DNA of 45,679 nucleotides from an uncultured Oscillospiraceae bacterium (GTDB lineage: Bacteria > Bacillota > Clostridia > Oscillospirales > Acutalibacteraceae): NCBI GenBank assembly GCA_949289045.1, contig CASEMN010000016.1, positions 1-45,679 of the forward strand. Reading direction: 5' to 3'. The notes below the pieces were generated by a model. That model had not been told where the DNA came from, did not search any database, and saw nothing but the letters and a program-made list of their open reading frames with translations. Below, one piece after another: positions 15,169 through 23,103 of the stretch (the first letter of the stretch is position 1; each line of letters opens with the position of its first letter). The position numbers and the translations under genes were made by a program.

Positions 15169-15543
15169 ATGAAAAAAGAATTAGGTATTGCAAGATGCGG
15201 TCTTGCTTGTTGCTTGTGTTCAGAAAATAGCAAATGCAATGGATGTAATTCAAGTGGATGCCCAGATAATGATTTTTGTGAGAATAAAAAATGTTCAATC
15301 GAAAAAGGATTAACGCACTGTTATATGTGTGAAGAAGATTGTAAAAAAGGATTGCTAAAGAAAATCAAGCCATATACATTTACTTTATTCATCAAAAGAC
15401 ACGGCGAAGAAAAATTGCTGAATTGTTTAGAAGAAAATGAGAAAAAAGGAATTATATATCACCGAGAAGGTATAAATGGAGACTACGACGATTTCGATGA
15501 TGTAGAGCAACTTATAAAATTCATCATAACAGGAAACCGCTAA
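15169..15543 (+). CDS. Cysteine-rich DUF3795-type protein
   Basis: The 124-residue protein has 12 cysteines in its first 58 residues (C10, 14, 15, 17, 23, 26, 31, 37, 42, 51, 54, 58), then a charged helical C-terminus. The start IARCGLACCLCSEN resembles DUF3795 proteins (pattern CGLxCxxC), small proteins presumed to bind metal, function unknown. The coding sequence is visibly more AT-rich (AAA, ATA, GAA codons dominate) than its neighbours, which suggests recent acquisition. GGAGAG precedes the ATG. It stands alone and is followed by a strong hairpin terminator. Confidence 0.75.
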   Translation: MKKELGIARCGLACCLCSENSKCNGCNSSGCPDNDFCENKKCSIEKGLTHCYMCEEDCKKGLLKKIKPYTFTLFIKRHGEEKLLNCLEENEKKGIIYHREGINGDYDDFDDVEQLIKFIITGNR

Positions 15544-15612
15544 ATTTTTGCTATAATGATTTTATATAAACAGTCACAACAGCTTATTTGGTGTTTCAAC
15601 TATACTACAAAT

Positions 15613-15665
15613 AAAACAAGCTTGCGTTTAGGTTTAACCTATTTGCGAGCTTGTTTTGTCTTTTC
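15613..15665. terminator. Bidirectional terminator containing hairpin repeat copy C
   Basis: Arms AAAACAAGCTTGCG and its complement (15613-15626 / 15644-15657, one wobble) form a long stem with T-rich sequence after it on the plus strand and A-rich before it, so it can end both the DUF3795 gene and the converging LysR gene. The core 15620-15650 is a 31-base hairpin related to those at 5333 and 33555. Confidence 0.75.
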
Positions 15666-15747
15666 AAACGGTAATCCGTTATATTATTTATCACCTATTC
15701 ATGCCTTCATGCCGAAAAAAGCAATTTAAATTTATTCACCCTTAAAT

Positions 15748-16653
15748 TTACAAAACGCTTTCATCCCATTTTTCTATTTCCTTTTTCAGCATAGAGAGAA
15801 ACTTTTCTTCGGCTTTTGAAAACTCACGGTATTTTTTCCATACAATATCCAAATGGGCTTCCAGCTGAGGATATAGTGGTTTGAAGCACAAACTGCTGTC
15901 CTTCGACGTATTAACCAGCTTATCAAGGCACAGGGCATATCCGAAACCCTCATCTACCATAAGCGATGCATTATAAACAAGATTATAAGTAGCTACTATA
16001 TTAAGCTTATCAAAATCTCCGCCAATCCAGCCTGATATTTCGTTGTGTACCAGTGTCTGACGTGAAGTAATGAGAGGAATCTCCTCTAAATCTTTTGGAG
16101 CAATCTTTTCTTTCTTCGCAAGAGGACTGTCCTTTCTCATAAGAAGCCCCCAGCGATCCGTTGCCGGAAGCTGAATATAGTTATACTTTTTAATATCGGC
16201 AGGCTCAATAAGTATTCCAAAATCGATAAGACCATTATCAAGTTTTTCCGTTACATCATCGGCGTTTCCGCTGAACAGATGATATCGTATACCCGGATAA
16301 TCTCTTTTAAGTTTCTGCGCTGTTTTTGCAATAAGACGCATAGCATCGGTTTCTCCGCCGCCGATATAAATATCCCCGCTTATTAAAGAATCCGATGAGG
16401 CAAACTCACTTTCCGTCTTATCTATAAGGGTTATAATTTCTTCCGCTCGCTTACGAAGAAGCATTCCGTCCTGAGTCAAAGTAATTTTATGTTTTCTCGT
16501 TCCACGGTTTAAAAGCCTGCACCCGAGCTGCTGCTCAAGCTCCATTATCTGACGGGAAAGAGTCGGCTGGGTAATATGCAAAATCTCAGCCGCTTTGGAA
16601 ATGCTTTCTTCCCTTGCAACGGCAAGAAAATATCTTAACACACGAACTTCCAT
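15748..16653 (-). CDS. LysR-family transcriptional regulator
   Basis: The 301-residue regulator has the LysR winged helix-turn-helix at residues 1-60 (LRYFLAVAREESISKAAEIL, then ITQPTLSRQI) and a periplasmic-binding-protein-like effector domain from about residue 90 to 295. It is transcribed divergently from an acetyltransferase-hydrolase-lipoprotein operon, the usual arrangement for a LysR protein controlling its neighbours. The shared 157-base intergenic region holds a perfect dyad over its own promoter, consistent with autorepression and activation of the opposite operon. The effector is unknown. Confidence 0.94.
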   Translation of the reverse strand: MEVRVLRYFLAVAREESISKAAEILHITQPTLSRQIMELEQQLGCRLLNRGTRKHKITLTQDGMLLRKRAEEIITLIDKTESEFASSDSLISGDIYIGGGETDAMRLIAKTAQKLKRDYPGIRYHLFSGNADDVTEKLDNGLIDFGILIEPADIKKYNYIQLPATDRWGLLMRKDSPLAKKEKIAPKDLEEIPLITSRQTLVHNEISGWIGGDFDKLNIVATYNLVYNASLMVDEGFGYALCLDKLVNTSKDSSLCFKPLYPQLEAHLDIVWKKYREFSKAEEKFLSMLKKEIEKWDESVL

Positions 16654-16685
16654 CTTTTTCTGCTCCTTTGTTTTGCTCAGTATAA

Positions 16686-16714
16686 AGTATATTGTGAAAT
16701 TATATGCTCGTCAA
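16686..16714 (-). promoter_or_regulatory. Promoter for LysR gene
   Basis: -35 TTGACG (16709-16714), 17-base spacer, -10 TATACT (16686-16691) on the minus strand. The -35 lies within the centre of the adjacent dyad operator. Confidence 0.7.
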
Positions 16715-16722
16715 GCATATAA
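16700..16722. promoter_or_regulatory. LysR operator dyad
   Basis: TTATATGCT-cgtca-AGCATATAA is a perfect 9-base inverted repeat with a 5-base centre. It contains the T-N11-A geometry of LysR boxes, covers the -35 of the LysR promoter and lies 20 bases upstream of the -35 of the divergent operon. Confidence 0.7.
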
Positions 16723-16741
16723 TCGCATTTGATATAGGTAT

Positions 16742-16770
16742 TTGATGCTTTCAGAAAACTATTTTATACT
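16742..16770 (+). promoter_or_regulatory. Promoter for acetyltransferase operon
   Basis: -35 TTGATG (16742-16747), 17-base spacer, -10 TATACT (16765-16770), about 40 bases before the acetyltransferase start. Confidence 0.7.
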
Positions 16771-16810
16771 ATAAGCAGGAAAGTAATAACCTTAAATTGG
16801 AGCTGATAAA

Positions 16811-17404
16811 ATGGACTTAAAGGAATTTTTGGAACACTTAAACAGCGAAAAAACTGTTTTAAGTGGTTCCGAGGTTCACAAATTTATGCATAAAGTAAGC
16901 AGTGAAGCGATGCGTATTACAGCGGAGCTTAACTGCGGATACCATGAACCTGAAGAAATAAACCAATTATTCTCGAAGCTTATCGGAAAAGAAGTAGATC
17001 CTTCTTTCAGGATGTTTCCTCCCTTTTATTCTGACTGCGGCAAAAATATAAATGTCGGAAAAAATGTATTTATTAACTCCGGATGCCGTTTTCAGGATCA
17101 GGGCGGAATTACTATCGGTGACGGAGCACTCATAGGACACAATGTTGTACTTGCTACTTTAAACCATGATTTTGTGCCGGAAAACCGTGGCACAATGCAT
17201 CCCGCTCCCATAACAATCGGAAAAAATGTCTGGATAGGGGCAAACGCTACGGTTGTACCCGGAGTAACAATAGGTGATGGAGCCATTATTGCCGCCGGAG
17301 CAGTTGTGACAAAGGATGTTCCGGAAAACGTTATTGTCGGCGGTGTTCCTGCGAAAATTATAAAAACACTGGATACAGACAGCGAAAATGCTGTAAAACA
17401 ATAA
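16811..17404 (+). CDS. Hexapeptide-repeat O-acetyltransferase
   Basis: The 197-residue protein is of the maltose/galactoside O-acetyltransferase type: a helical N-terminus (about 1-60) and a left-handed beta-helix of hexapeptide repeats ([55 protein letters not shown]). The catalytic histidine is H119 in LNHDF. It would transfer acetyl from acetyl-CoA to a hydroxyl of a sugar or related small molecule; the acceptor is not predictable. GGAGC precedes the ATG. First gene of a three-gene operon controlled by the divergent LysR protein. Confidence 0.9.
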   Translation: MDLKEFLEHLNSEKTVLSGSEVHKFMHKVSSEAMRITAELNCGYHEPEEINQLFSKLIGKEVDPSFRMFPPFYSDCGKNINVGKNVFINSGCRFQDQGGITIGDGALIGHNVVLATLNHDFVPENRGTMHPAPITIGKNVWIGANATVVPGVTIGDGAIIAAGAVVTKDVPENVIVGGVPAKIIKTLDTDSENAVKQ

Positions 17405-17422
17405 GACAAGGAGGACTTTAAA

Positions 17423-18394
17423 ATGGAAGAAAAATTAACTTTGACAAATGAATGGGATAAAACCTTTCCCAAAAGCCAAAAGGTTGACCACTGCAAAATC
17501 ACTTTTCACAACCGCTATGGAATTACACTTGCAGCAGATATGTACACTCCGAAAGACGTAAAAGGCAAGATGCCGGCAATTGCAGTAAGTGGCCCTTTCG
17601 GAGCGGTAAAAGAGCAGTCCTCAGGACTTTATGCACAGACCATGGCAGAAAGAGGATTTTTGACAATTGCATTTGACCCCTCCTTTACAGGAGAAAGCGG
17701 TGGAATGCCGAGATATGTAGCTTCACCTGACATCAATACTGAGGATTTTCAGGCAGCCGTTGATTTTCTTTCCGTTCAGGAAAACGTTGACCCTGAGAAA
17801 ATAGCAATTATAGGAATTTGCGGCTGGGGCGGAATGGCACTTAACGCAGCGGCAATTGATACACGAATTAAAGCCACTGTGGCAGTTACAATGTACGATA
17901 TGACGAGAGTAAACGCAAAGGGATATTTTGACAGTGAAGACAGCGAAGAAGCACGTCATGAAAAAAGAGTTGCTTTAAATAATCAGAGAACTATCGACTA
18001 CAAAAACGGCAGCTATGAAAGAGCCGGCGGAGTAATTGATCCCCTTCCCGATGACGCACCGTTTTTCGTAAAGGATTATTATGATTACTATAAAACAAGC
18101 CGCGGATATCATAAAAGGTCTTTAAACTCAAACGACGGCTGGAATATAACCTCTTCACTTTCATTTTTAAATATGCCTATTTTAAGTTACAGCAATGAAA
18201 TCCGCAGCGCCGTACTGCTTGTACATGGAGAAAAAGCTCATTCCTGCTATTTCAGCAAAGATGCTTTTGCAAAACTTACAGGTGATAACAAAGAGCTGAT
18301 GATTATTCCCGGAGCAGTTCACACTGACCTTTATGACAGAACCGATATTATCCCCTTTGATAAAATAACAGAATTTTTGAGGAAATATCTATAA
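17423..18394 (+). CDS. Alpha/beta hydrolase with cysteine at nucleophile elbow
   Basis: A 323-residue alpha/beta hydrolase in the dienelactone-hydrolase/YcjY-like group. The beta5-turn is IIGICGWGGMAL with C133 at the position of the usual serine, as in this subgroup. The likely acid and base are in VLLVHGEKAHSC and IPGAVHTDLYD near the C-terminus (histidine about residue 303). The oxyanion side is AVSGPFGAVKEQ. No signal peptide is seen, so it is cytoplasmic. It may hydrolyse an ester made or removed in the same pathway as the acetyltransferase. AAGGAGG lies before the ATG, 18 bases after the upstream stop. Substrate unknown. Confidence 0.87.
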   Translation: MEEKLTLTNEWDKTFPKSQKVDHCKITFHNRYGITLAADMYTPKDVKGKMPAIAVSGPFGAVKEQSSGLYAQTMAERGFLTIAFDPSFTGESGGMPRYVASPDINTEDFQAAVDFLSVQENVDPEKIAIIGICGWGGMALNAAAIDTRIKATVAVTMYDMTRVNAKGYFDSEDSEEARHEKRVALNNQRTIDYKNGSYERAGGVIDPLPDDAPFFVKDYYDYYKTSRGYHKRSLNSNDGWNITSSLSFLNMPILSYSNEIRSAVLLVHGEKAHSCYFSKDAFAKLTGDNKELMIIPGAVHTDLYDRTDIIPFDKITEFLRKYL

Positions 18395-18906
18395 TGAAAA
18401 AGATATTGTTTATTCTGACTGCTATTATAATGTTATTTATGGTAGGTTGTACTTCGGAGCCGAATATGACAGAATCACATGAACCCCAGTCACAGTACAA
18501 CATTTTATCAGATGAGGAAACTTCAAATTATATGAATGAAAAAAACGAAAACACAAATCTTACTTTATCAGTTGACGGAACACAGTTAAGGGTAAAATGG
18601 GAAAATAACGCGTCCGTGTCGGCACTCAAAGAATTAGCCGCAGACGGAAATTTTACCATTAAAGCTCATCAGTACGGCGGGTTTGAACAGGTTGGAAGTT
18701 TGCCCCAAAGGATTGAAAGCAACGATGTCCACATGACCGCCGAGCCCGGCGATATAATGCTTTATTCGAGTAATTCTGTTGTAGTTTATTACGGAACAAA
18801 CACCTGGTCTTACACAAAACTCGGCCATATTGAAAATCTTTCCGAGGCGGAGCTTCAAGAGCTTTTAAGCGGTGAAACAGTTACCTTAACTTTTTCCCTT
18901 TCGTAA
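18394..18906 (+). CDS. Cyclophilin-like lipoprotein
   Basis: A 170-residue exported lipoprotein: signal peptide with lipobox MVGC, lipidated cysteine C19, then a linker and a domain (about 55-170) resembling the bacterial cyclophilin-like fold (LTLSVDGTQLRVKWENNA..., GDIMLYSSNSVVVYYG). These domains are often encoded next to LysR regulators, hydrolases and flavodoxins, and their function is unknown; peptidyl-prolyl isomerase activity should not be assumed. Its start codon overlaps the hydrolase stop by one base (TAATG), indicating translational coupling. Last gene of the operon, followed by a double hairpin terminator. Confidence 0.8.
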   Translation: MKKILFILTAIIMLFMVGCTSEPNMTESHEPQSQYNILSDEETSNYMNEKNENTNLTLSVDGTQLRVKWENNASVSALKELAADGNFTIKAHQYGGFEQVGSLPQRIESNDVHMTAEPGDIMLYSSNSVVVYYGTNTWSYTKLGHIENLSEAELQELLSGETVTLTFSLS

Positions 18907-18914
18907 AATTAAAA

Positions 18915-18976
18915 ATGCCGCATTTTAGCGGCAGGCTGAGCCGACAGAGTTATTATCCTCTGCCGGCTCACTTTAT
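18915..18976. terminator. Double hairpin terminator between convergent genes
   Basis: A small hairpin TGCCGC/GCGGCA (18917-18932) is followed by a 12-base stem GAGCCG-a-CAGAG / CTCTG-c-CGGCTC (18938-18949 with 18958-18969) and a weak T tract. It can serve both the lipoprotein operon and the converging XRE gene. Confidence 0.7.
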
Positions 18977-18979
18977 TTG

Positions 18980-20080
18980 TCAGCGATCTAAAATTTTCAA
19001 AATCTCCTTAAATTCCTTTGTTTCCTTGAATTCATCAGTCAATGGGTATCTTTCTGTCATAAGTTCATACATCCTTGTTGAAGCAATATAAGTGCTGCCG
19101 AGAGTATGCTTATCAAATTCCCTGCCATTAAAGAATTTCGAGTGCATAGTAGTAATTCTGTCCATTTCATCGAACTCCTTTGCAAGGAGGGCAGACATTT
19201 TAAGATTCTCAAGAGCTTTTTCTTTGTTGCCTGATTCAAAATACAAATGTCCTAAATGACCGTAAGCATATGTGACATTCCTCCATGCTCTGCCGAAGTT
19301 GCCGTCATCATAAAATCCGTTGAGAATTTTAATTTCCAATTCTAAGGCGTTTATCCTTTGGGTAATATCAATACTCTCATCTATAAAGGCTCCTTCAAGA
19401 TGCGCAATTCCGTGACACAAAAGACTTATCTCTTCTTCAACCGCTTCCATGGTATAATCCTTCCACTTATCGGTATCATGGGGATAAAGATAAGACATGA
19501 GAAATTCCTGTCCGTCTCTCATATAGGGCATTTCCATTATAATCTGCTGTGCGTCTTCAAAGGTTATTCCGCTTTCATCATACTCTGAAAGCGTTCTGTA
19601 ATAGGCTGCCATATATCTTTTGGAGCAAATTCTGATAGTATCAATCGTACAGTTATTTTGTATATTGTCGTAAATTGACTGGATTTTTCCGAGGTTTTTT
19701 GAAAAATCCTCACCGTTTTTATGAAACATTAAGTCAGCAAGATATCTAAGCTGAACCCTGAAATCATTGGGATACTTTTCGATCATATCGAGAATTGCCT
19801 TATGCTTTTTGTCATCATCGTTAACGAAGTTATCATAATTATAAATGAGTCCGGTAAGTTCCGCCTCTTTTTTAGCTCTGTCAATACCGAGCAATTCATC
19901 AACACTGACGCCGAAAAACTCAGCAATTTCCGGAAGCAAGGTTATATCTGGATAGCATTCGTTTCTTTCCCACTTGCTGACAGCCTGAAAGGATACACCA
20001 AGATAATTTGCAAAAGACTCCTGTGTAATACCTCTCGATTTTCTTAAACTTTTTATATTTTCACTGAAATATATAGTCAT
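18980..20080 (-). CDS. XRE-family regulator with helical C-terminal domain
   Basis: The 366-residue protein has a lambda-repressor-type helix-turn-helix at residues 1-65 (IKSLRKSRGITQESFANYL, then VSFQAVSKWERNE) and a long, all-helical C-terminal region (about 80-366) with degenerate tetratricopeptide-like helices such as GHLGHLYFESGNKEKALENL. This resembles regulators whose TPR part binds a peptide or partner. GAGGTG precedes the ATG. A perfect 12-base palindrome lies between the start and the likely promoter, suggesting autoregulation. The targets are unknown; the neighbouring MATE exporter on the same strand is a candidate. Confidence 0.88.
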   Translation of the reverse strand: MTIYFSENIKSLRKSRGITQESFANYLGVSFQAVSKWERNECYPDITLLPEIAEFFGVSVDELLGIDRAKKEAELTGLIYNYDNFVNDDDKKHKAILDMIEKYPNDFRVQLRYLADLMFHKNGEDFSKNLGKIQSIYDNIQNNCTIDTIRICSKRYMAAYYRTLSEYDESGITFEDAQQIIMEMPYMRDGQEFLMSYLYPHDTDKWKDYTMEAVEEEISLLCHGIAHLEGAFIDESIDITQRINALELEIKILNGFYDDGNFGRAWRNVTYAYGHLGHLYFESGNKEKALENLKMSALLAKEFDEMDRITTMHSKFFNGREFDKHTLGSTYIASTRMYELMTERYPLTDEFKETKEFKEILKILDR

Positions 20081-20103
20081 ACAAACACCTCATTAAAATT
20101 ATT

Positions 20104-20115
20104 TAACAGCTGTTA
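20104..20115. promoter_or_regulatory. Palindrome upstream of XRE gene
   Basis: TAACAGCTGTTA is a perfect 12-base palindrome 24 bases before the XRE start codon. It is a plausible autoregulatory operator; binding is inferred only from position. Confidence 0.4.
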
Positions 20116-20239
20116 CACCTTTATAATAATGTCTTAAATGTGCAAATACAATAATCCATTATTTGAATAGTATTCTACCAACAGTTGAAAAAGGGTTATT
20201 TTATATTTAGGATTTTCTGTATATCCTGAGGAAAACTTA

Positions 20240-20278
20240 AAACAGCGCCGTATCCCTCTTAAAGAGGATACGGCGCTG
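20240..20278 (-). terminator. Terminator of second MATE gene
   Basis: Arms 20243-20255 and 20266-20278 (CAGCGCCGTATCC with its complement) form a stem of at least 13 pairs around CTCTTTAAGA; TTTTAAGTTTT follows on the minus strand. Confidence 0.85.
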
Positions 20279-20331
20279 CACCTTATACTTTATTATCGGG
20301 ATTTTTTGCAGCATATACAAGGATATATACT

Positions 20332-21678
20332 TTACACTTCGCTGTTAATAAGCTTTTTAAATTTCTTTCTCTTTCCCAAATATATAATGATAAGGGGAAT
20401 ATCTGCCAGCAGCCATGCAAAAGGTCCTGCAAAACACAGTGCAGCAAAACCAAAATAAGGAGTTAAAACATACGCTACAAACATTCTTCCGATTAGTTCG
20501 CCTGCTCCGGCAATTGTATTTGCGTAGGTAAAGCCGAGTCCTTGTAAGGTGTTTCTGAATACGAATAGCAGCGATACAAAAACATAGCATCCGCCTATTG
20601 TATACAGGTACTGATTGGCATAGGCAAGAATCTGGGGGCTACTGTCAGTAATAAACAATTTGACCGCATAAGGTCCTGCCAATACCAGAACGACACTGCA
20701 AAATACAGACATAATGACATCGAGAACAAAGATTTTATTAACAGAATCGATTATTCGTTTATAATCTTTTGCTCCGTAGTTTTGGGAAACAAACGTTGCG
20801 TTGGCAACGCCGAGGCTGCTCATGGGCACATTCATAATCTGCTCAACTCTGCCTGCGGCGGTAATAGCCGCAATAGCTGATGAGCCAAAAGCGTTAATTG
20901 CTGTTTGTAAAATCATTGAACCGATAGAAGTGATTGTAAACTGAAGTGAAACAGGTATGCCTAATTTTAGCTGCTCGGCGCTTATTTTCCATTTTAGCTT
21001 CAAACTTTTAATATTAAGATTGATAATACTGAAATTCTTTACTACATACCAGGCTGTAAAAACACAGGCTATGCCGTTTGAAAGAACAGTGGCAATAGCT
21101 GCTCCCTGAACTCCCATTCCAAAGGTTTTTACAAAAAGTAAATCCAAAACAAGATTAAAGAAAACGCTTACAATAAGAAAATACAGAGGTCTTTTACTAT
21201 CACCTAAAGCTCTTGCGATGCCTACAAAATTATTGAACAGCATTTGTATCGGCACACCGAAATAAAGAATATTTATGTACGACGAAGAAAGTTCGAATAT
21301 GTTGTCCGGAGTATTTATTAAACGGAGAATAGGATCGGAAATAAGGTGAGCGATAATAATTATTGCTGCACCTATAACAAAAGACAAAGATATGCTGTTG
21401 GCAATATATTCATTCATCTTTTTATAATCCTGAGCTCCAAATCTCTGAGCGACAGGAATTGCGAAACCGCTTGTAAGTCCGAGAGCGGTTCCAACAATAA
21501 AACTGTTTATTGACCCCACATTGCCAACCGCCGCAAGGGCCTCAGTGCTGACAAATCTGCCGACTATGATATTATCGACAAAATTATATGAAAACTGCAA
21601 AAGTGAGCTAATGGCAATGGGAATTGCAAAATATACTATTGATTTTATAGGCTTTCCCGTAAGCAAATCATTTTTCAC
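20332..21678 (-). CDS. MATE family efflux transporter (second)
   Basis: A 448-residue, 12-helix exporter of the MATE family (start KNDLLTGKPIKSIVYFAIP, then SYNFVDNIIVGRFVSTEALAA), only distantly similar to the MATE at 3769. The second half has the equivalent VPMSSLGVANATFVSQNYGA segment. The start codon is GTG, 9 bases after GGAGG. It has its own promoter, which overlaps an inverted repeat, and its own terminator, so it is a single-gene unit that may be induced by its substrate. The substrate is unknown. Confidence 0.93.
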   Translation of the reverse strand: MKNDLLTGKPIKSIVYFAIPIAISSLLQFSYNFVDNIIVGRFVSTEALAAVGNVGSINSFIVGTALGLTSGFAIPVAQRFGAQDYKKMNEYIANSISLSFVIGAAIIIIAHLISDPILRLINTPDNIFELSSSYINILYFGVPIQMLFNNFVGIARALGDSKRPLYFLIVSVFFNLVLDLLFVKTFGMGVQGAAIATVLSNGIACVFTAWYVVKNFSIINLNIKSLKLKWKISAEQLKLGIPVSLQFTITSIGSMILQTAINAFGSSAIAAITAAGRVEQIMNVPMSSLGVANATFVSQNYGAKDYKRIIDSVNKIFVLDVIMSVFCSVVLVLAGPYAVKLFITDSSPQILAYANQYLYTIGGCYVFVSLLFVFRNTLQGLGFTYANTIAGAGELIGRMFVAYVLTPYFGFAALCFAGPFAWLLADIPLIIIYLGKRKKFKKLINSEV

Positions 21679-21705
21679 GGTACGGTACCTCCGTTGTTTT
21701 TTTAC

Positions 21706-21734
21706 AGTATACTGCCATTGATAAAAAAATCAAT
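21706..21734 (-). promoter_or_regulatory. Promoter and dyad for second MATE gene
   Basis: -35 TTGATT (21728-21733), 16-base spacer, -10 TATACT (21706-21711) on the minus strand. The inverted repeat ATTGAT-N6-ATCAAT (21717-21734) overlaps the -35 and looks like a repressor site of the MarR/TetR size class. No such regulator is adjacent. Confidence 0.55.
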
Positions 21735-21794
21735 AGTAATATGGATTTTTATCAACATAAATAAAAATATTTACCATAATCATATCCAGAATAT

Positions 21795-21821
21795 AAAATG
21801 CGGCAGCTTTTTAGCTGCCGC
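21795..21821 (-). terminator. Terminator of ABC exporter operon
   Basis: Arms 21800-21808 and 21813-21821 (GCGGCAGCT / AGCTGCCGC) form a perfect GC-rich stem; ATTTTATATT follows on the minus strand, 32 bases after the permease stop. Confidence 0.75.
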
Positions 21822-21852
21822 TGATTTAATGCAATACAATATTTCATTTAGC

Positions 21853-23103
21853 TTACTTCTGCTTGCTCATTTTGATAGCATCCTTAAATTTGAGCTTGTT
21901 TCCGTAATGGAGAACGGAAGCTGAATAAATCTTTACGGAAAGAGCTCCCACCGCCACTACTGAAAGAGCAAGAATAAGAACAGAAATTACCACCTGATAT
22001 GGCTCAATGGAGTTACTGAGCATACTTGAGGGTACAATGAACGGTGAAGAAATAGGCAGATACATCGCAATTTTCTGAACTATTCCACTGCCGGGAGAAA
22101 GAATGTTTACAAAATAACCTAAATAAAAGCCTACCATGGAAAGGAGCATTACGGGCATCATAGCTGAATTGAGATCCTCTATTTTGCTTACAAGGGCTCC
22201 GCTCACTGCGTTCATTACTGCGAAAAGGCTGTATCCTAAAACAAAATATACAAACATCACCGCTGCTGTTTCAGCATTCAGAACACTCAGCGAAAATTCT
22301 GAACCCTGAGATAAAAGCTCTGAGGGAATTATAAATTTAAGGCAAACTGCTCCCGTTAAAACAATCATGGCAAACTGTATAATACCCAGAACTCCCATAC
22401 CAAAGCATTTACCTAAAAGTATCCTTGAAGGCTTTGCTGAAACAATGAGTGTTTCCATAACCCTTGAAGTTTTTTCCGTAGCTACGGACATTGCGACTCC
22501 GTAGCCGTAATAGTAAATTGCAAAGAACATAAGAAGGGTAAACACAATACCTATAACATATGCACTGGTATTCATTTCACCTGCGAATACGGTTTCATAC
22601 TGTACAGGCTGCCTTGAAAGAATTACCAGATCGGAGTCAACGCCAGAATCAACAAGCACATTCATTGAATGAACCTCGTTTATTATCTGAGACACTGTTG
22701 AAATATTGGCTCCCGCCCCACTCATGAAATCCTTTGAATAAACAGTTACAAGAGGCTGAGAATTTTTTACGCCTACTTCCAAAAGTGAAATGTTTTTATC
22801 TTCTTTAATCTGAGCTATAACATCTTCTTTTTCTTCCGGCGCTATCTCTTTAACGTCATATAGAACAGTCAAAGCCTGAGCCGCTCCCGGAATCAAATTG
22901 TGCTCATCAAGATAATAGCATACGTTTTTCTGTGGCGTTGCATCTGTTCCCTCATCCGGTTCATCAGAACCACCCATAAAAATTGCCAGTGCCGCCGAAC
23001 CGCCGATAATAAGCACTAAAATTATCGCAGTAGAAATTATAAAGGCCTTTTTTCTTATGGCATCTTTAAGAGTAAAGGCGAAAACCGTAAAAATTTGCTT
23101 CAT
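21853..23103 (-). CDS. ABC-2 type permease, NatB-like
   Basis: A 416-residue permease with an N-terminal membrane helix (about 20-42), a roughly 140-residue extracytoplasmic domain, then five or six membrane helices in the C-terminal half, the layout of NatB-type ABC-2 permeases. The first 20 residues are cytoplasmic. It overlaps the upstream ATPase gene by 4 bases (ATGA), which makes them partners. NatAB of Bacillus exports Na+; members of this family also export peptides or drugs, so the substrate is open. It is the last gene of the dehydrogenase-ATPase-permease unit. Confidence 0.88.
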   Translation of the reverse strand: MKQIFTVFAFTLKDAIRKKAFIISTAIILVLIIGGSAALAIFMGGSDEPDEGTDATPQKNVCYYLDEHNLIPGAAQALTVLYDVKEIAPEEKEDVIAQIKEDKNISLLEVGVKNSQPLVTVYSKDFMSGAGANISTVSQIINEVHSMNVLVDSGVDSDLVILSRQPVQYETVFAGEMNTSAYVIGIVFTLLMFFAIYYYGYGVAMSVATEKTSRVMETLIVSAKPSRILLGKCFGMGVLGIIQFAMIVLTGAVCLKFIIPSELLSQGSEFSLSVLNAETAAVMFVYFVLGYSLFAVMNAVSGALVSKIEDLNSAMMPVMLLSMVGFYLGYFVNILSPGSGIVQKIAMYLPISSPFIVPSSMLSNSIEPYQVVISVLILALSVVAVGALSVKIYSASVLHYGNKLKFKDAIKMSKQK

